The notes under the pieces: generated by a model
What the model was told of the DNA's origin: nothing
The model's database searches: none
Seen by the model: the letters and a program-made list of their open reading frames with translations, nothing else
Position numbers and translations under genes: made by a program
Shown: piece by piece, positions 33,115 to 41,993 of the stretch
Numbering within the stretch: the first letter of the stretch is position 1
Layout: the number at the start of each line of letters is the position of its first letter
Source of the DNA: Microbacterium saperdae
GTDB taxonomy: Bacteria > Actinomycetota > Actinomycetes > Actinomycetales > Microbacteriaceae
Direction of reading: 5' to 3'
Assembly: GCF_006716345.1 (NCBI RefSeq)
Contig: NZ_VFOX01000002.1
Coordinates: 992,001-1,056,000, forward strand
DNA length: 64,000 nt

Positions 33115-35295
33115 TCAGGACATCAGTCTGGTCGACGCGAGTGCCTCGACCAGTGTGCGGTTGTACGTCATCAGCGGGCGCCGCAGCACGAGGCCGAGGA
33201 GCAGCGCGGGAACGATGAACAGTGCGAGTGCGCCCAGCGCCCACCAGAAGTCGGCCTGGTAGACGCCGGCGATCGCCGACCTCACCATGTTCACCGCATA
33301 GGTGGCGGGAAGGAAGGGACTGATGCTCTGGAACCAGTCGGGCAGCAGCTGCAGCGGGTATGCGCCGCCCGACCCGGAGATCTGGATCACCAGGAGCAGC
33401 ACCGAGAGCGCCTTGCCGGCGTTGCCGAACGCGACCACCGCGGTGTAGACGATGAGCGTGAACACGGTCGAGATCCCCCACCCGGCCAGGATCAGCAGGA
33501 GCGGGTGCGCGGGTTCGATCTGCACGAAGAGGATCAGCCCGAGGGTCAGCAGCGTGCTCTGCGCGAGCCCGACCAGCCCGAAGATGCCGTAGCGGCCGAG
33601 GTACTTCTGCGTCGGAGTGAGCTCGGGGCGATCGGGGAGCGTCTCGGCGTTCACATCGACACGGATCGTCACGGTCATCAGAAGAGCGCCCACCCACAGG
33701 GCAAGGATCATGTACAGCGGTGCCATGGCGGCACCGAACCCGGCCACGGGGAAGACAGCGGTGTGGTCGAGGCGCACGGGCTCGGCGAGCGATGTGGCGA
33801 GCACGCCGGGGTCGGCGCCGATCAGCTCGCTGAGATCACCGGTGTCAGCGGCCTTCGCCATCGACTGCTGGACGGCGTCGAACCTGTCGGCCATCGTGTT
33901 CAGCGATGCCGACAACTGCGTCGTCGCCTCCTGCGCGCGAGACAGCGTCGACAGCACGGAATCGGATGCTCCGGACAGGCCCGACGTGATGCCGGACAGG
34001 TCGGAGCGGATTGCCGACACATCGGATCCGATCTGCGAGAGCGTCGACGAGAGGGAGTTCAGCTGCGCTTTCAGCCCGGTGTCATAGGTGGTCCGCGCAT
34101 CCGCGATCGCCTTCTTGGCCGCGGCGATCGCGGCCGTGATCTCCTGATGGGAGCTCTGCGCCGAGTCGTTGCCGGCCGCGATCTCGGTCGCCGCTTTCTG
34201 CAGTCGCTCCTGCAGCGCCTGCTGCCGCGCGATCGCCTCGTCGAGCCGGCTGATCACGGCGTCGAGATCGGGCTGCGCGGAGTCGGGAATGTTCGGTCCG
34301 ACCTGCGTCTCCAGCGTGTTCTTCACCGCGGCGTACTGATCGGCCTGCTGTTGCACGCGCTCCGCGAGAGTGGTGATCGCCTGCACCTGGCTGCCGCTGA
34401 GCGAGTCGGCCCCCGCGTACAGCTCATCGATGCGGCGACCCACGGCGTCGTAGCTGCTCGATGTCGCCGCGAGGGCATCCGCCAGGGATTGCGCTGCCGT
34501 CTGCAGGGTCGACTTCAGCGTGTTCGCCGCGTCCACGCCGCTGCCCAGTGCGCCCGAGGTGTCCTGGAATGCGTCACCGGCCGTGCCGACCAGGGCCGAG
34601 GCGCTGTCGAGCAGCGGCCGGCTCGTCTCGAGCAGAGCCGTGAACGTGTCGGCCGTGTGCGCGCCGGAGCGCAGCTGGTCGCCCACACTCCCGAGGCGCG
34701 CCTCGACGCGGGTGAGCGCCGCCTGCGTGTCTTCATCGGTGAGGTAGTCCGACATCGACGAGACGAGACCGAGAGCGACGTCGCCGAGCGTCTGGGCGAA
34801 CGTGTCGCTGATCGCGGATGACACCCCTTCGGCACCCTGTCCGGTGATCTTCGGCGCCAGCGCGTTCTTCTTCTCGTTCGTGTAGAGCGCGATGTGCGTG
34901 CGGTCGCCGCCGTCGGCGTAGAACGTCAGCATGTCGGCGCTGAACGTCTCGGGAAGCACGATGGCCGCGTAGTACTCGCCGGACTTCGTCCCGTCGATCG
35001 CGTCGTGCTCATCGGTGATGACCCAGTCGAGCTGGTCATTCCCGCGGAGTTGGGAGAGCACCTGTTCGCCGACGTTCACGCGGATCGGGACGAGATCGCT
35101 CTCGTACCCGGCATCCGTGCTGGCGACGGCGATCTTCAAGTCCTTCGTGTTCGCGAACGGGTCCCAGCTGGCGATGACGTTGAACCAGGTGAACAGCGAC
35201 GGGATGACGACGAGTCCGAAGAGGACGATGCACGCCATCACGTTCTGGGTCGCGTGACGCACGTCGCGGCGCGTCAGGTGCAGCATGTCCTTCAC
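33115..35295 (-). CDS. YhgE/Pip-family membrane protein 2
   Basis: 726 residues. One N-terminal helix (VMACIVLFGLVVIPSLFTWFN), the family motif NVIASWDPFANTKDLKIAVAS, a long extracytoplasmic region rich in coiled coil (about residues 190-520), then five or so C-terminal helices of the ABC-2-like Pip domain. Relatives include phage receptor YueB/Pip and the EsaA component of Gram-positive type VII secretion; export or membrane-tether roles are suspected but unproven in actinobacteria. GTG 35295 overlaps the stop of the upstream gene (GTGA); ATG 35286 is the alternative. It is in an operon with a longer paralogue and tetR. Confidence 0.82.
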   Translation of the reverse strand: MKDMLHLTRRDVRHATQNVMACIVLFGLVVIPSLFTWFNVIASWDPFANTKDLKIAVASTDAGYESDLVPIRVNVGEQVLSQLRGNDQLDWVITDEHDAIDGTKSGEYYAAIVLPETFSADMLTFYADGGDRTHIALYTNEKKNALAPKITGQGAEGVSSAISDTFAQTLGDVALGLVSSMSDYLTDEDTQAALTRVEARLGSVGDQLRSGAHTADTFTALLETSRPLLDSASALVGTAGDAFQDTSGALGSGVDAANTLKSTLQTAAQSLADALAATSSSYDAVGRRIDELYAGADSLSGSQVQAITTLAERVQQQADQYAAVKNTLETQVGPNIPDSAQPDLDAVISRLDEAIARQQALQERLQKAATEIAAGNDSAQSSHQEITAAIAAAKKAIADARTTYDTGLKAQLNSLSSTLSQIGSDVSAIRSDLSGITSGLSGASDSVLSTLSRAQEATTQLSASLNTMADRFDAVQQSMAKAADTGDLSELIGADPGVLATSLAEPVRLDHTAVFPVAGFGAAMAPLYMILALWVGALLMTVTIRVDVNAETLPDRPELTPTQKYLGRYGIFGLVGLAQSTLLTLGLILFVQIEPAHPLLLILAGWGISTVFTLIVYTAVVAFGNAGKALSVLLLVIQISGSGGAYPLQLLPDWFQSISPFLPATYAVNMVRSAIAGVYQADFWWALGALALFIVPALLLGLVLRRPLMTYNRTLVEALASTRLMS

Positions 35296-38171
35296 GCGCG
35301 GTCCTCCCCGTCTTCTGTGCGTTCGTCGTCTGTCCGGTGGTCTTCCTCTGTCCGTTCGTCGGCTTCCGGGGCCGGCGGCTCTTCGGGAGTCTCGGCGGCG
35401 CCCGCGTCCTCGGTGAGCGCAGATCCTGCCGGCTCTCCATCCGGTTCGGCGCCCGGTTCCGAGTCGGTGTCCGGCCGCGGTTCCGGGTCGAACCACTCGG
35501 TGAGCAGGGCGTCTGCGTCGGCGCCGGAGGCCGGGGCATCCGGCACGTCCGGCAGGTCCTCCGTGATCACGGCGACCGGGGTGCGCGGGGACGTGGCGAA
35601 GGACGCGTCCGCCATGGCGGGTATGACCGCGTCACGGCCGGCGGGCCCGGCGAGGGCGAGCTGACGCAGCTCGAGGTCGTCGAGCGCGGCGACCTCCGCG
35701 CCGTTCTCGAAGCTGTGCTTGATGTACTCGATGGCCACCAGGAATCCGATGACGAGCAGGATCCAGAGCGTCCACAGGCCCAGCAGCTGCGCTTTCGCTC
35801 CCGGGAGCGACCAGGCGATGACCCCGATCACGACGAGCCCCGCGACCCCCGTGAGCACCGTCGCCTTCAGAAGGGTCGGGTAGCGGCGCGTGAACGGCTC
35901 GGCGCGTCGAGCGAGGTCGTCGCGGTACTCGCCGCGGCTCGACAGCGCCCGGATCACGTCGGTGAGCCGGTACCCGCTGCCGACGACCTGCACCTTCTCG
36001 CCGATCAGGAGGTCGGTCGAGAGCACCTGGCGGTTGAAGAGAAGGCTGAAGTTCGCGAGACGGCGGCGCAGGACGAGTCCGAGAAGGAATGCGAGCGCGA
36101 CGAAGACGGCGAGCGCGCCCAGGTAGCGCCAGTAGTGGCCGTCGTAGAACCCCCCGATCGTCTCCCGCATCGCATCGATGCCGTAGGAGAAGGGGAGGAG
36201 CGGATAGATCGCGCGGAAGAATCCGGGCATCAGCTCGATCGGGTACAGACCGGACGCGCCGGGGATCTGCATGATCACCAGCAGGATGCACAGGCCGCGG
36301 CCGACGTGGCCGAACGCGACGCAGAGGGCGTAGATGATGCTCACGTAGGCGAGGGCGATGAGCACGCCGGTACCGACGAAGGCGAGCGCGCTGACGGTCT
36401 GCACGCCGATGATGAGGTTCCCGACGCAGACGATCAGAGCCTGGCCCACGGCGAGCGTCGCGAAGAGGAAGAAGCGGCCGAAGTAGGCCTGGCGCACGGT
36501 GACGTCCTCGACGCCCTCGGTGTCGACCTCGACCCGGAAGATCACCATGAGCACGAAGGCGCCGATCCACAGCGACAGATTCGTGAAGAGCGCGGCCATC
36601 GCCGACCCGTAGGTGTCGACCGGGAACACCAGGTGCTCGTCGACCTCGACGGGGGAGGAGATGAACTGCGCGATCTGCTCGGGTTCCAGATCGGTCAGGG
36701 TGCCGAGCAGGCCCCATTCGGATGCGGCGTTGAGCGCGATGACGTCGGTGCGCGACGTCTGCAGACCCTGTTCGATGCCGGCGAGGTCGGCGTCGAAGCT
36801 CTCCAGCGCCGCCGAGGTGGACACGAGTTGCGAGTCCAGCCCGGCCAGAAGCTCATCGGCCTGCGCCAGTACGCCCTGCTGCGCATCCAGCGCCGCCGAG
36901 AGCGAGCCGACGCTCGCGGACAGCTGCGACATGGCGCTGTTCAGTGAGGGGACGGTGCGGGTGAGGATGTCGCGCATGGCCGACGAGGCATCCCTGGTGT
37001 CCTGCATCGCCTGGTCGACCGCGTCGGCCGTCGCCTGAACGGAATCCACGGTGTCGGAGGCCTCGACCTTGAGGCTCTTCAGATCCGCGAGCAGCTGCTG
37101 GTCGGTGGCGTTGCGCTGCTGCAGCGAGGAGATGACTTCGGTCACACGCTGCTTCGTGTCGTCGCTGAGGTCGGTGTTGTCGAGAAGCGTCTGCAACCGG
37201 GCGACCGCCGTCTCGTTCGCCTTCAGCACGTTTGCGACGTCGTCGATCCCGGCGTCGATGCGCACGCCCGCCTGTTCGAGGCTCTGGGTGAGACGGGTGA
37301 TCGAGACGTTCGCCTTCGAGGAGGCATCGGCGAGCAGAGTCGTGCCCTGGAGGAAGGCCGTGGTGGCGCTGTCGGTGAAGGCGATCACCTGCTTCTGCGT
37401 CTCGGCGATGATCGACTGCGTCTGGGCAAGCGACTTCTGCACGTCGCCGAGTGTCCGGTCGACGTCGCCGAGCGTGTTCCGTGCGGACGAGAGCGTGCTG
37501 CGGGAGGAGGCGAGCCCATCCTGCGTCTCGGAGAGGTTCTCGCGCGCCGAGGCCAGTGTCTGCGCCGCCTGGTCGAAGGCGTTGAGCGTGTTGTCCCTGG
37601 CGTTCAGCAGCCGCAGCTCTGTGGAATCGCCGACGTCTTTGAGGGCGTTCGTCGCCGCGAGGGCCACCTGCTCCTTGAAGGCGCTCGTGACCTGCCTGTC
37701 GAGCTCGGAGGCACCGACGTCGGTGATCTTCGGCGCGATCGCTCCGGCCTTCTCGTTGACGTAGTACTCCAGCGCCGGCTGAGTGAAGTCGCCGCTGGTG
37801 ATGCTGAGCAGGTCGTGGCTGAACTGCGCGGGGATGACGATGGCGGCGTAGACGTCGCCCGTCTTCACCGCCTCCTGGGCCTCGTCCTCGCCCATGAAGG
37901 TCCAACCGAGCTGGTCGTTGTCCTCGAGCTGCGCGGTCACCTGCTCGCCGATGTCGATGTGACCGGTGAGGTCGGACGTGGCGCCCTCGTCGAGATCGAC
38001 GACCGCGACGCGGATGTTCGCGGTGTTCGCGTACGGGTCCCAGAACGCGTTGATGTTGAACCACGCGTACAGAGCGGGGGTGATGAGCACCCCGATGATG
38101 ATGATCCAGGCCTTGGGTACACGGGAGAGTCGTTCGACGTCGCGCTTGTAGACCCACCAGCTCTGTTTCAC
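35292..38171 (-). CDS. YhgE/Pip-family membrane protein 1, extended C-terminus
   Basis: 959 residues. Same plan as its downstream neighbour: N-terminal helix (AWIIIIGVLITPALYAWFN), INAFWDPYANTANIRVAVVDLDEG, an extracytoplasmic coiled coil of about 350 residues, and a multi-helix Pip domain ending LLGLVLRRRLANF. It then has an extra part of about 230 residues the other lacks: a cytoplasmic segment, two more helices (LLKATVLTGVAGLVVIGVIA and a second) and an acidic Pro/Glu/Asp tail. GTG 38171 has TAAACT six bases before it. The pair may form a heteromeric complex (inference). Confidence 0.82.
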   Translation of the reverse strand: MKQSWWVYKRDVERLSRVPKAWIIIIGVLITPALYAWFNINAFWDPYANTANIRVAVVDLDEGATSDLTGHIDIGEQVTAQLEDNDQLGWTFMGEDEAQEAVKTGDVYAAIVIPAQFSHDLLSITSGDFTQPALEYYVNEKAGAIAPKITDVGASELDRQVTSAFKEQVALAATNALKDVGDSTELRLLNARDNTLNAFDQAAQTLASARENLSETQDGLASSRSTLSSARNTLGDVDRTLGDVQKSLAQTQSIIAETQKQVIAFTDSATTAFLQGTTLLADASSKANVSITRLTQSLEQAGVRIDAGIDDVANVLKANETAVARLQTLLDNTDLSDDTKQRVTEVISSLQQRNATDQQLLADLKSLKVEASDTVDSVQATADAVDQAMQDTRDASSAMRDILTRTVPSLNSAMSQLSASVGSLSAALDAQQGVLAQADELLAGLDSQLVSTSAALESFDADLAGIEQGLQTSRTDVIALNAASEWGLLGTLTDLEPEQIAQFISSPVEVDEHLVFPVDTYGSAMAALFTNLSLWIGAFVLMVIFRVEVDTEGVEDVTVRQAYFGRFFLFATLAVGQALIVCVGNLIIGVQTVSALAFVGTGVLIALAYVSIIYALCVAFGHVGRGLCILLVIMQIPGASGLYPIELMPGFFRAIYPLLPFSYGIDAMRETIGGFYDGHYWRYLGALAVFVALAFLLGLVLRRRLANFSLLFNRQVLSTDLLIGEKVQVVGSGYRLTDVIRALSSRGEYRDDLARRAEPFTRRYPTLLKATVLTGVAGLVVIGVIAWSLPGAKAQLLGLWTLWILLVIGFLVAIEYIKHSFENGAEVAALDDLELRQLALAGPAGRDAVIPAMADASFATSPRTPVAVITEDLPDVPDAPASGADADALLTEWFDPEPRPDTDSEPGAEPDGEPAGSALTEDAGAAETPEEPPAPEADERTEEDHRTDDERTEDGEDRA

Positions 38172-38177
38172 AACACG

Positions 38178-38183
38178 AGTTTA
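38178..38183 (-). promoter_or_regulatory. Candidate -10, leaderless, YhgE/Pip operon
   Basis: TAAACT, six bases, then GTG 38171. Confidence 0.5.
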
Positions 38184-38192
38184 CACAGTACG

Positions 38193-38208
38193 TGCACACC
38201 AGCGTGCA
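38193..38208. promoter_or_regulatory. Candidate TetR operator of the YhgE/Pip operon
   Basis: TGCACACCAGCGTGCA: inverted repeat TGCAC-N6-GTGCA immediately upstream of the -10. Its position in the -35 region fits repression by the TetR protein encoded at the end of the operon. Confidence 0.45.
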
Positions 38209-38259
38209 AGTTAGCTGAATGCCGGCAGCGGCGGCGATCGCCCGAAGGGTGGAGCCGTG

Positions 38260-38565
38260 CTATTCGAAGACCGGGCTGAGGAACCGGCGCTCGTAGCGGC
38301 GGATGCACTGCGTCCTGCGTGCGAACTCGAACGCCTCGACGCATTCGGGGTCCGTGCGCGAGGCTGTCCGATAGACCTCGTAGGCGGCGAGGGAGGGGAA
38401 CGTGAACAGCGCGAACGCCTCGTCACTGTCGCCTTCACTCGGCAGGAAGTAGCCGTGGTGTGTTCCGCCGTGCTTCTCGACGAGGCGGATCCATGCCCGG
38501 CCGTACTCGGTGAAGTCGTCCAGCTTGTCCGGGTCGATCTCATAGCGCAGGTGAACGGTGATCAT
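38260..38565 (-). CDS. NIPSNAP-family protein
   Basis: 101 residues forming a ferredoxin-like alpha/beta barrel half: MITVHLRYEIDPDKLDDFTEY, HGGTHHGYFLPSEGDSDEAFALFTFPSLAAYEVYR (two parts) and a C-terminal RRYERRFLSPVF. This is the standard pattern of bacterial NIPSNAP/EthD-like proteins, which are small dimers of mostly unknown role. The start has GAGGAT seven bases upstream (38573-38578). It is not obviously linked to the YhgE operon downstream or the tRNA genes upstream. Confidence 0.82.
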   Translation of the reverse strand: MITVHLRYEIDPDKLDDFTEYGRAWIRLVEKHGGTHHGYFLPSEGDSDEAFALFTFPSLAAYEVYRTASRTDPECVEAFEFARRTQCIRRYERRFLSPVFE

Positions 38566-38572
38566 GCGGACG

Positions 38573-38578
38573 ATCCTC
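38573..38578 (-). promoter_or_regulatory. Candidate -10, leaderless, NIPSNAP gene
   Basis: GAGGAT, seven bases, then ATG 38565. Weaker than most in the set. Confidence 0.3.
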
Positions 38579-38620
38579 GCAGATGCAAACCGGCCGTCTC
38601 GGCTGTCGACACGCGCCCGG

Positions 38621-38661
38621 GCAAAGCAAAACCCCCGCCATGTAGAAGCTAGGCGAGGGTT
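38621..38661 (-). terminator. Rho-independent terminator of the tRNA cluster
   Basis: On the minus strand AACCCTCGCC, a 12-base loop, GGCGGGGGTT, then TTTGCTTTG. Ten base pairs with one G-U, 28 bases beyond the end of tRNA-Phe. Confidence 0.8.
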
Positions 38662-38689
38662 TCTGGGATCACTGTAATGATGATCCGTG

Positions 38690-38762
38690 TGGCTCCGACG
38701 GGCGTCGATCCCGTGACCTCACGATTTTCAGTCGTGCGCTCTACCAACTGAGCTACAGAGCC
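38690..38762 (-). tRNA. tRNA-Phe (GAA)
   Basis: 73 nt with 5' GGCTCTG paired to CGGAGCC (one mismatch or G-U), D-arm TAGCTCAGTTGGTAGAGC, anticodon loop CTGAAAATC giving GAA, T-loop GATCGACGCC region and discriminator A. The CCA end is not encoded. Last of three tRNAs read leftward. Confidence 0.95.
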
Positions 38763-38831
38763 GTGCGACCGGCGAACCTGTCGCGTCCTAGACGAAGGGC
38801 TCTCTCCGAAGAAAGAGCCCGTCGAGCGGAG

Positions 38832-38905
38832 CGACCCTGACGGGACTTGAACCCGCGACCTCCGCCGTGACAGGGCGGCACGCTAACCAACTGCGCTACA
38901 GGGCC
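38832..38905 (-). tRNA. tRNA-Asp (GTC)
   Basis: 74 nt; acceptor GGCCCTG with CAGGGTC, D-arm TAGCGCAGTTGGTTAGCG, anticodon loop CTGTCAC giving GTC, T-arm GCGGGTTCAAGTCCCG, discriminator G. CCA is not encoded. Confidence 0.95.
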
Positions 38906-38933
38906 ATACTTGTTTTCAATTGTATCGGACGAG

Positions 38934-39006
38934 TGACCCCAACGGGATTCGAACCCGTGCTACCGCCGTGAAAGGGCGGCGTCCTAGGCCGCTAAACGAT
39001 GGGGCC
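38934..39006 (-). tRNA. tRNA-Glu (TTC)
   Basis: 73 nt; acceptor GGCCCCA with TGGGGTC, D-arm TCGTTTAGCGGCCTAGGAC, anticodon loop CTTTCAC giving TTC, T-arm CGGGTTCGAATCCCG, discriminator A. First in the cluster. The 209 bases upstream to the M23 gene hold the promoters of both. Confidence 0.95.
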
Positions 39007-39215
39007 GAGTCAGTCCCGGGGGACTTCCTTGCCGACGCTCAAGCATAAGGGATGTCTGAGGCAAATCGCGAATCGAGGGCGCGGCGCCTTCCGCCCGGGC
39101 GTGTTCAGGAGGACGATGGCGATGTCACCCGTGCGCGCGAACACTCGATCTCACCTGTTGCGGATGTGAAAGTTGTTGTTAGTGTGACATGTGTGAAACC
39201 GGCGGAAGGGGCCGC

Positions 39216-40589
39216 GTGAACGATAGGACTGCGTTGGATGCTGCGATGGCGGCCTCCGACGATTGTGGCTGCGCGCCGACCCCGGCCGAAAGTCGAAGCT
39301 TCTGGAAGAGCGAGGGAGTGTCACGTCGTGGCGCCCTCGGGCTCGGCGTGCTCGGAGTCGTCGCCCTCAGCGCGTTCGGCGTCGGCTCCGGCGTCACCGC
39401 CGCATATGCCGCGTCGTACCCGAGCTGGGACGACGTGCAGAAGGCGAAGAACAACGAGGCGGCCAAGGCCTCCGAGGTCTCGCGCATCGAGGGGCTCATC
39501 CAGTCTCTGACTCAGAAGGTCGCCGACACGCAGGCGGCCGCGAAGGTCGCCTCCGACGAGTTCTACGACGCGCAGCAGAAGTACTTCGCCGCTGCCACCG
39601 AGGCAGATGCCAAGCAGGCCAAGGCCGACGAGCAGGCGGCGGTCGCAGACGACTCCGCTCGCAAGGCGGGACAGGTCGCCGCACAGCTCTACCGCAACGG
39701 TGGTGACGACACCTCCCTGGAGCTGCTGTTCACCGGATCCGCCCAGAACGCCGACGAGCTGCTCGCGCGCCTCGGCACGATGGACAAGCTCTTCGAGTAC
39801 AACCGCTCGGTCTACGACAACGCGGTCGCCGCACGCAACTCCGCGCAGTCCCTCAGCGACCAGGCCGTCGTCGCCCGCGACGAGCGCGACCGGCTGCAGA
39901 AGATCGCCGAGGAGAAGATGGTCGCGGCACAGAACGCCGCTGACGCCGCTCAGGCAGCGCTCGACGAGCAGTCCGCGAACCTCGCCACGATGCAGGCGCA
40001 GCTGGCAGCCCTCAAGGACACGACGACGAAGACGGTTGCCGGCTACAAGGCGGGCGTCATCGCCGAGGAGAAAAAGCGCAAGGAACGCGAGGCGGCAGAG
40101 GCAGCTGCGGCTGCCGCCGGTAACGGCGGCGGTGGCGGAGGAGGCGGCGGCGGTGGAGGCAGCCAGGGCAGCGGCGGCTGGCGCCGTCCACACGGCGGCG
40201 GCAAGAGCTCGGGCTATGGACCGCGTTCCGTGCAGTGCGGCTCGCAGGGCTGCTCGTCGAGCTTCCACTACGGCACCGACTTCGCCAACGGCTGTGGCGC
40301 GGCCATCTACGCCGCGCAGTCCGGCACGGTCGACTACGCGGGCGGCAACGGCGGCTACGGGAACTACATCCGCATCCAGCACGGCGGCGGCATCGGAACC
40401 GGCTACGCGCACATCCGCAACGGCGGCATCCTGGTGCGCTCCGGCCAGTGGGTGCGGTCGGGACAGGTCATCGCCTACGCGGGGAACACCGGCCGCTCGT
40501 TCGGCTGCCACCTGCACTTCGAGGTCTACGTGAACGGGAACGCCGTGAACCCGGTGCAGTTCCTCGCCCAGCGCGGCGTCTCCGCCTGA
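39216..40589 (+). CDS. M23 endopeptidase with coiled coil and possible Tat signal
   Basis: 457 residues. A long, cysteine-containing n-region of about 38 residues precedes SRRGALGLGVLGVVALSAFG, a twin-arginine-like hydrophobic signal, cleaved near AYAAS. Then about 230 residues of coiled coil (PcsB/RipA/FtsX-partner style), a glycine-rich hinge, and a complete LytM-type M23 domain: His351-x3-Asp355 in HYGTD, HLHFE from residue 432. It should split peptidoglycan peptides, probably in cell separation; the coiled coil usually docks such enzymes on an FtsEX-like activator (family knowledge). GTG 39216 is chosen because GGAAGGGG precedes it; ATG 39189 is the alternative. Confidence 0.88.
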   Translation: MNDRTALDAAMAASDDCGCAPTPAESRSFWKSEGVSRRGALGLGVLGVVALSAFGVGSGVTAAYAASYPSWDDVQKAKNNEAAKASEVSRIEGLIQSLTQKVADTQAAAKVASDEFYDAQQKYFAAATEADAKQAKADEQAAVADDSARKAGQVAAQLYRNGGDDTSLELLFTGSAQNADELLARLGTMDKLFEYNRSVYDNAVAARNSAQSLSDQAVVARDERDRLQKIAEEKMVAAQNAADAAQAALDEQSANLATMQAQLAALKDTTTKTVAGYKAGVIAEEKKRKEREAAEAAAAAAGNGGGGGGGGGGGGSQGSGGWRRPHGGGKSSGYGPRSVQCGSQGCSSSFHYGTDFANGCGAAIYAAQSGTVDYAGGNGGYGNYIRIQHGGGIGTGYAHIRNGGILVRSGQWVRSGQVIAYAGNTGRSFGCHLHFEVYVNGNAVNPVQFLAQRGVSA

Positions 40590-40611
40590 GCATCCGCGCC
40601 ACCGCAGACGA

Positions 40612-40650
40612 GAAGACCCCCGGCCGCTCTGCGGAACCGGGGGTCTTCGT
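40612..40650. terminator. Bidirectional terminator between M23 gene and ppa
   Basis: Perfect 12-bp stem GAAGACCCCCGG / CCGGGGGTCTTC with a 13-base loop, between convergent genes. Confidence 0.75.
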
Positions 40651-40676
40651 CTCGACAGGGTCAGCGACCCGACAGG

Positions 40677-41168
40677 TCAGTGGCCCTGCTCGCCGAAACG
40701 GACGATGGCCTCGTCGAGGATGCGCTGCGCTTCGGCGGCGTTCCCCCACTCGTCGACCTTGACCCACTTGTTGGGCTCGAGGTCCTTGTAGTGCTCGAAG
40801 AAGTGCGAGATCTCCTTCTTCGTGAACTCGGCGATGTCCTCGATGTCCTGGATGTGCGCCCAGCGCGGGTCCTTCGAGAGCACGGCGACGAGCTTGTCGT
40901 CTCCACCGGCTTCGTCGCTCATCTTCAGGACCGCGACGGGGCGGACCTCGACGACGACGCCCGGGTAGATGGCGTGGTCGAGCAGCACGAGCACGTCGAG
41001 CGGGTCGCCGTCTTCGCCCAGGGTGTTGTCGAAGTAGCCGTAGTCGGCCGGGTATCCGAAGGTCGTGTAGAGCACGCGGTCGAGGTGCACTCGCCCGGTC
41101 TCGTGGTCGACCTCGTACTTCACGCGGCTGCCGCGCGGGATCTCGATGACGGCGTCGTGTGCGCCCAT
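40677..41168 (-). CDS. ppa: Inorganic pyrophosphatase
   Basis: 163 residues of the family I soluble pyrophosphatase, which hydrolyses pyrophosphate to drive biosynthesis. The metal-binding signature DGDPLDVLVL is intact, with upstream GYPADYGYFDNT and downstream DPRW (SKDPRWAHIQD) and KFFEHYK-like HFFEHYKDLEPNKWVKV. Length is as expected for actinobacteria. ATG 41168 has GAGGAG seven bases upstream. Confidence 0.97.
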   Translation of the reverse strand: MGAHDAVIEIPRGSRVKYEVDHETGRVHLDRVLYTTFGYPADYGYFDNTLGEDGDPLDVLVLLDHAIYPGVVVEVRPVAVLKMSDEAGGDDKLVAVLSKDPRWAHIQDIEDIAEFTKKEISHFFEHYKDLEPNKWVKVDEWGNAAEAQRILDEAIVRFGEQGH

Positions 41169-41251
41169 GCGTGTGCTCCTCAGGAAAAGTTCGGTTGGAT
41201 GCCGCGGACTAGCCTAGTCGCGGCTGCTGCACGCCTGCGGGCGATGACCGT

Positions 41252-41917
41252 TCACGTCCCGGTCGGGGAGGCCGGTGGGGTCGGTTCCGGCGTGCGCTTC
41301 CGGAGGAGACGATTCAGCAGGCGGCTCATCGGGTCGCTCAGCAGCAGCAGGAACAGCCCCGAGTATCCGTTCGGGGATGCCGCGACAGCGATCGTGAGCG
41401 CGGCCGAGAACAGCAGGATCGCCGCGACGTCGCCGATCACGCCGGCGCGGATCGTATCGGCCGCTGCGGTGGTGAGCTCGGGATGACGTGACAGGTACAG
41501 CCATCCGGCGAGCGTCGTGACCTGGGTCATGATGAGCGTGCCGATGTAGACCACAGCCTGCAGCGGATCCGAATCCATCTGGCCGATCATGGCCGTGGGC
41601 ACCGGCAGCCACACGATGGTCGCCATCCACGCGACGTTGATCCACAGCAGCGGACCGGTGACGAACTCGACGTCGCGATACTGCCGATGGTGCCCCATCC
41701 AGAACGTCGCGATGAGGAGGAAGCTCAGACCGAAGCTCAGCAGCTGCCCGGAGTGCTCGGAGAGGAACTCGGCCGTTCCGATGTCGCCCGACGCGGCGTC
41801 GGACACCGACTCCATGAGCGGCAGGATGAGCAGCGTCATCGCGATCGCCACGACGGCGTCGACGAATGCCTTGAAACGCTCGCTCCGGAACGGTCGTGTG
41901 CCCGTGTGATGTGCCAC
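41252..41917 (-). CDS. TMEM175-like (DUF1211) membrane protein
   Basis: 221 residues, six helices. The first helix holds ERFKAFVDAVVAIAMTLL, the R-x-F-x-D-x-V-x-AIAMTLL motif of bacterial TMEM175 potassium channels (with Val where Ser is usual in FSD). WMGHHRQYRDVEF and NVAWMATIVWLPVPTA are also family-like. It probably forms a potassium-selective or proton-leak channel (family knowledge). GTG 41917 follows TAGTCT by six bases. Confidence 0.8.
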   Translation of the reverse strand: MAHHTGTRPFRSERFKAFVDAVVAIAMTLLILPLMESVSDAASGDIGTAEFLSEHSGQLLSFGLSFLLIATFWMGHHRQYRDVEFVTGPLLWINVAWMATIVWLPVPTAMIGQMDSDPLQAVVYIGTLIMTQVTTLAGWLYLSRHPELTTAAADTIRAGVIGDVAAILLFSAALTIAVAASPNGYSGLFLLLLSDPMSRLLNRLLRKRTPEPTPPASPTGT

Positions 41918-41923
41918 GGCGCC

Positions 41924-41929
41924 AGACTA
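41924..41929 (-). promoter_or_regulatory. Candidate -10, leaderless, TMEM175-like gene
   Basis: TAGTCT, six bases, then GTG 41917. Confidence 0.5.
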
Positions 41930-41981
41930 GACCGCGCCGCATCCGCAGGCCATGGGCGCGCGCAGAACCCGACGCGTGTCC

Positions 41982-41987
41982 TACCGT
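41982..41987 (+). promoter_or_regulatory. Candidate -10, leaderless, tilS
   Basis: TACCGT, six bases (GGAGGG), then GTG 41994. Confidence 0.45.
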
Positions 41988-41993
41988 GGAGGG

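Noticed and set aside
32463..38171. YhgE/Pip genes as a prophage remnant
   Set aside because: Pip is named for phage infection but is a chromosomal receptor/transport family; no phage genes are nearby.
38690..39006. tRNA cluster as an integration site of a mobile element
   Set aside because: No integrase, no duplicated tRNA 3' end and no foreign-looking genes on either side.
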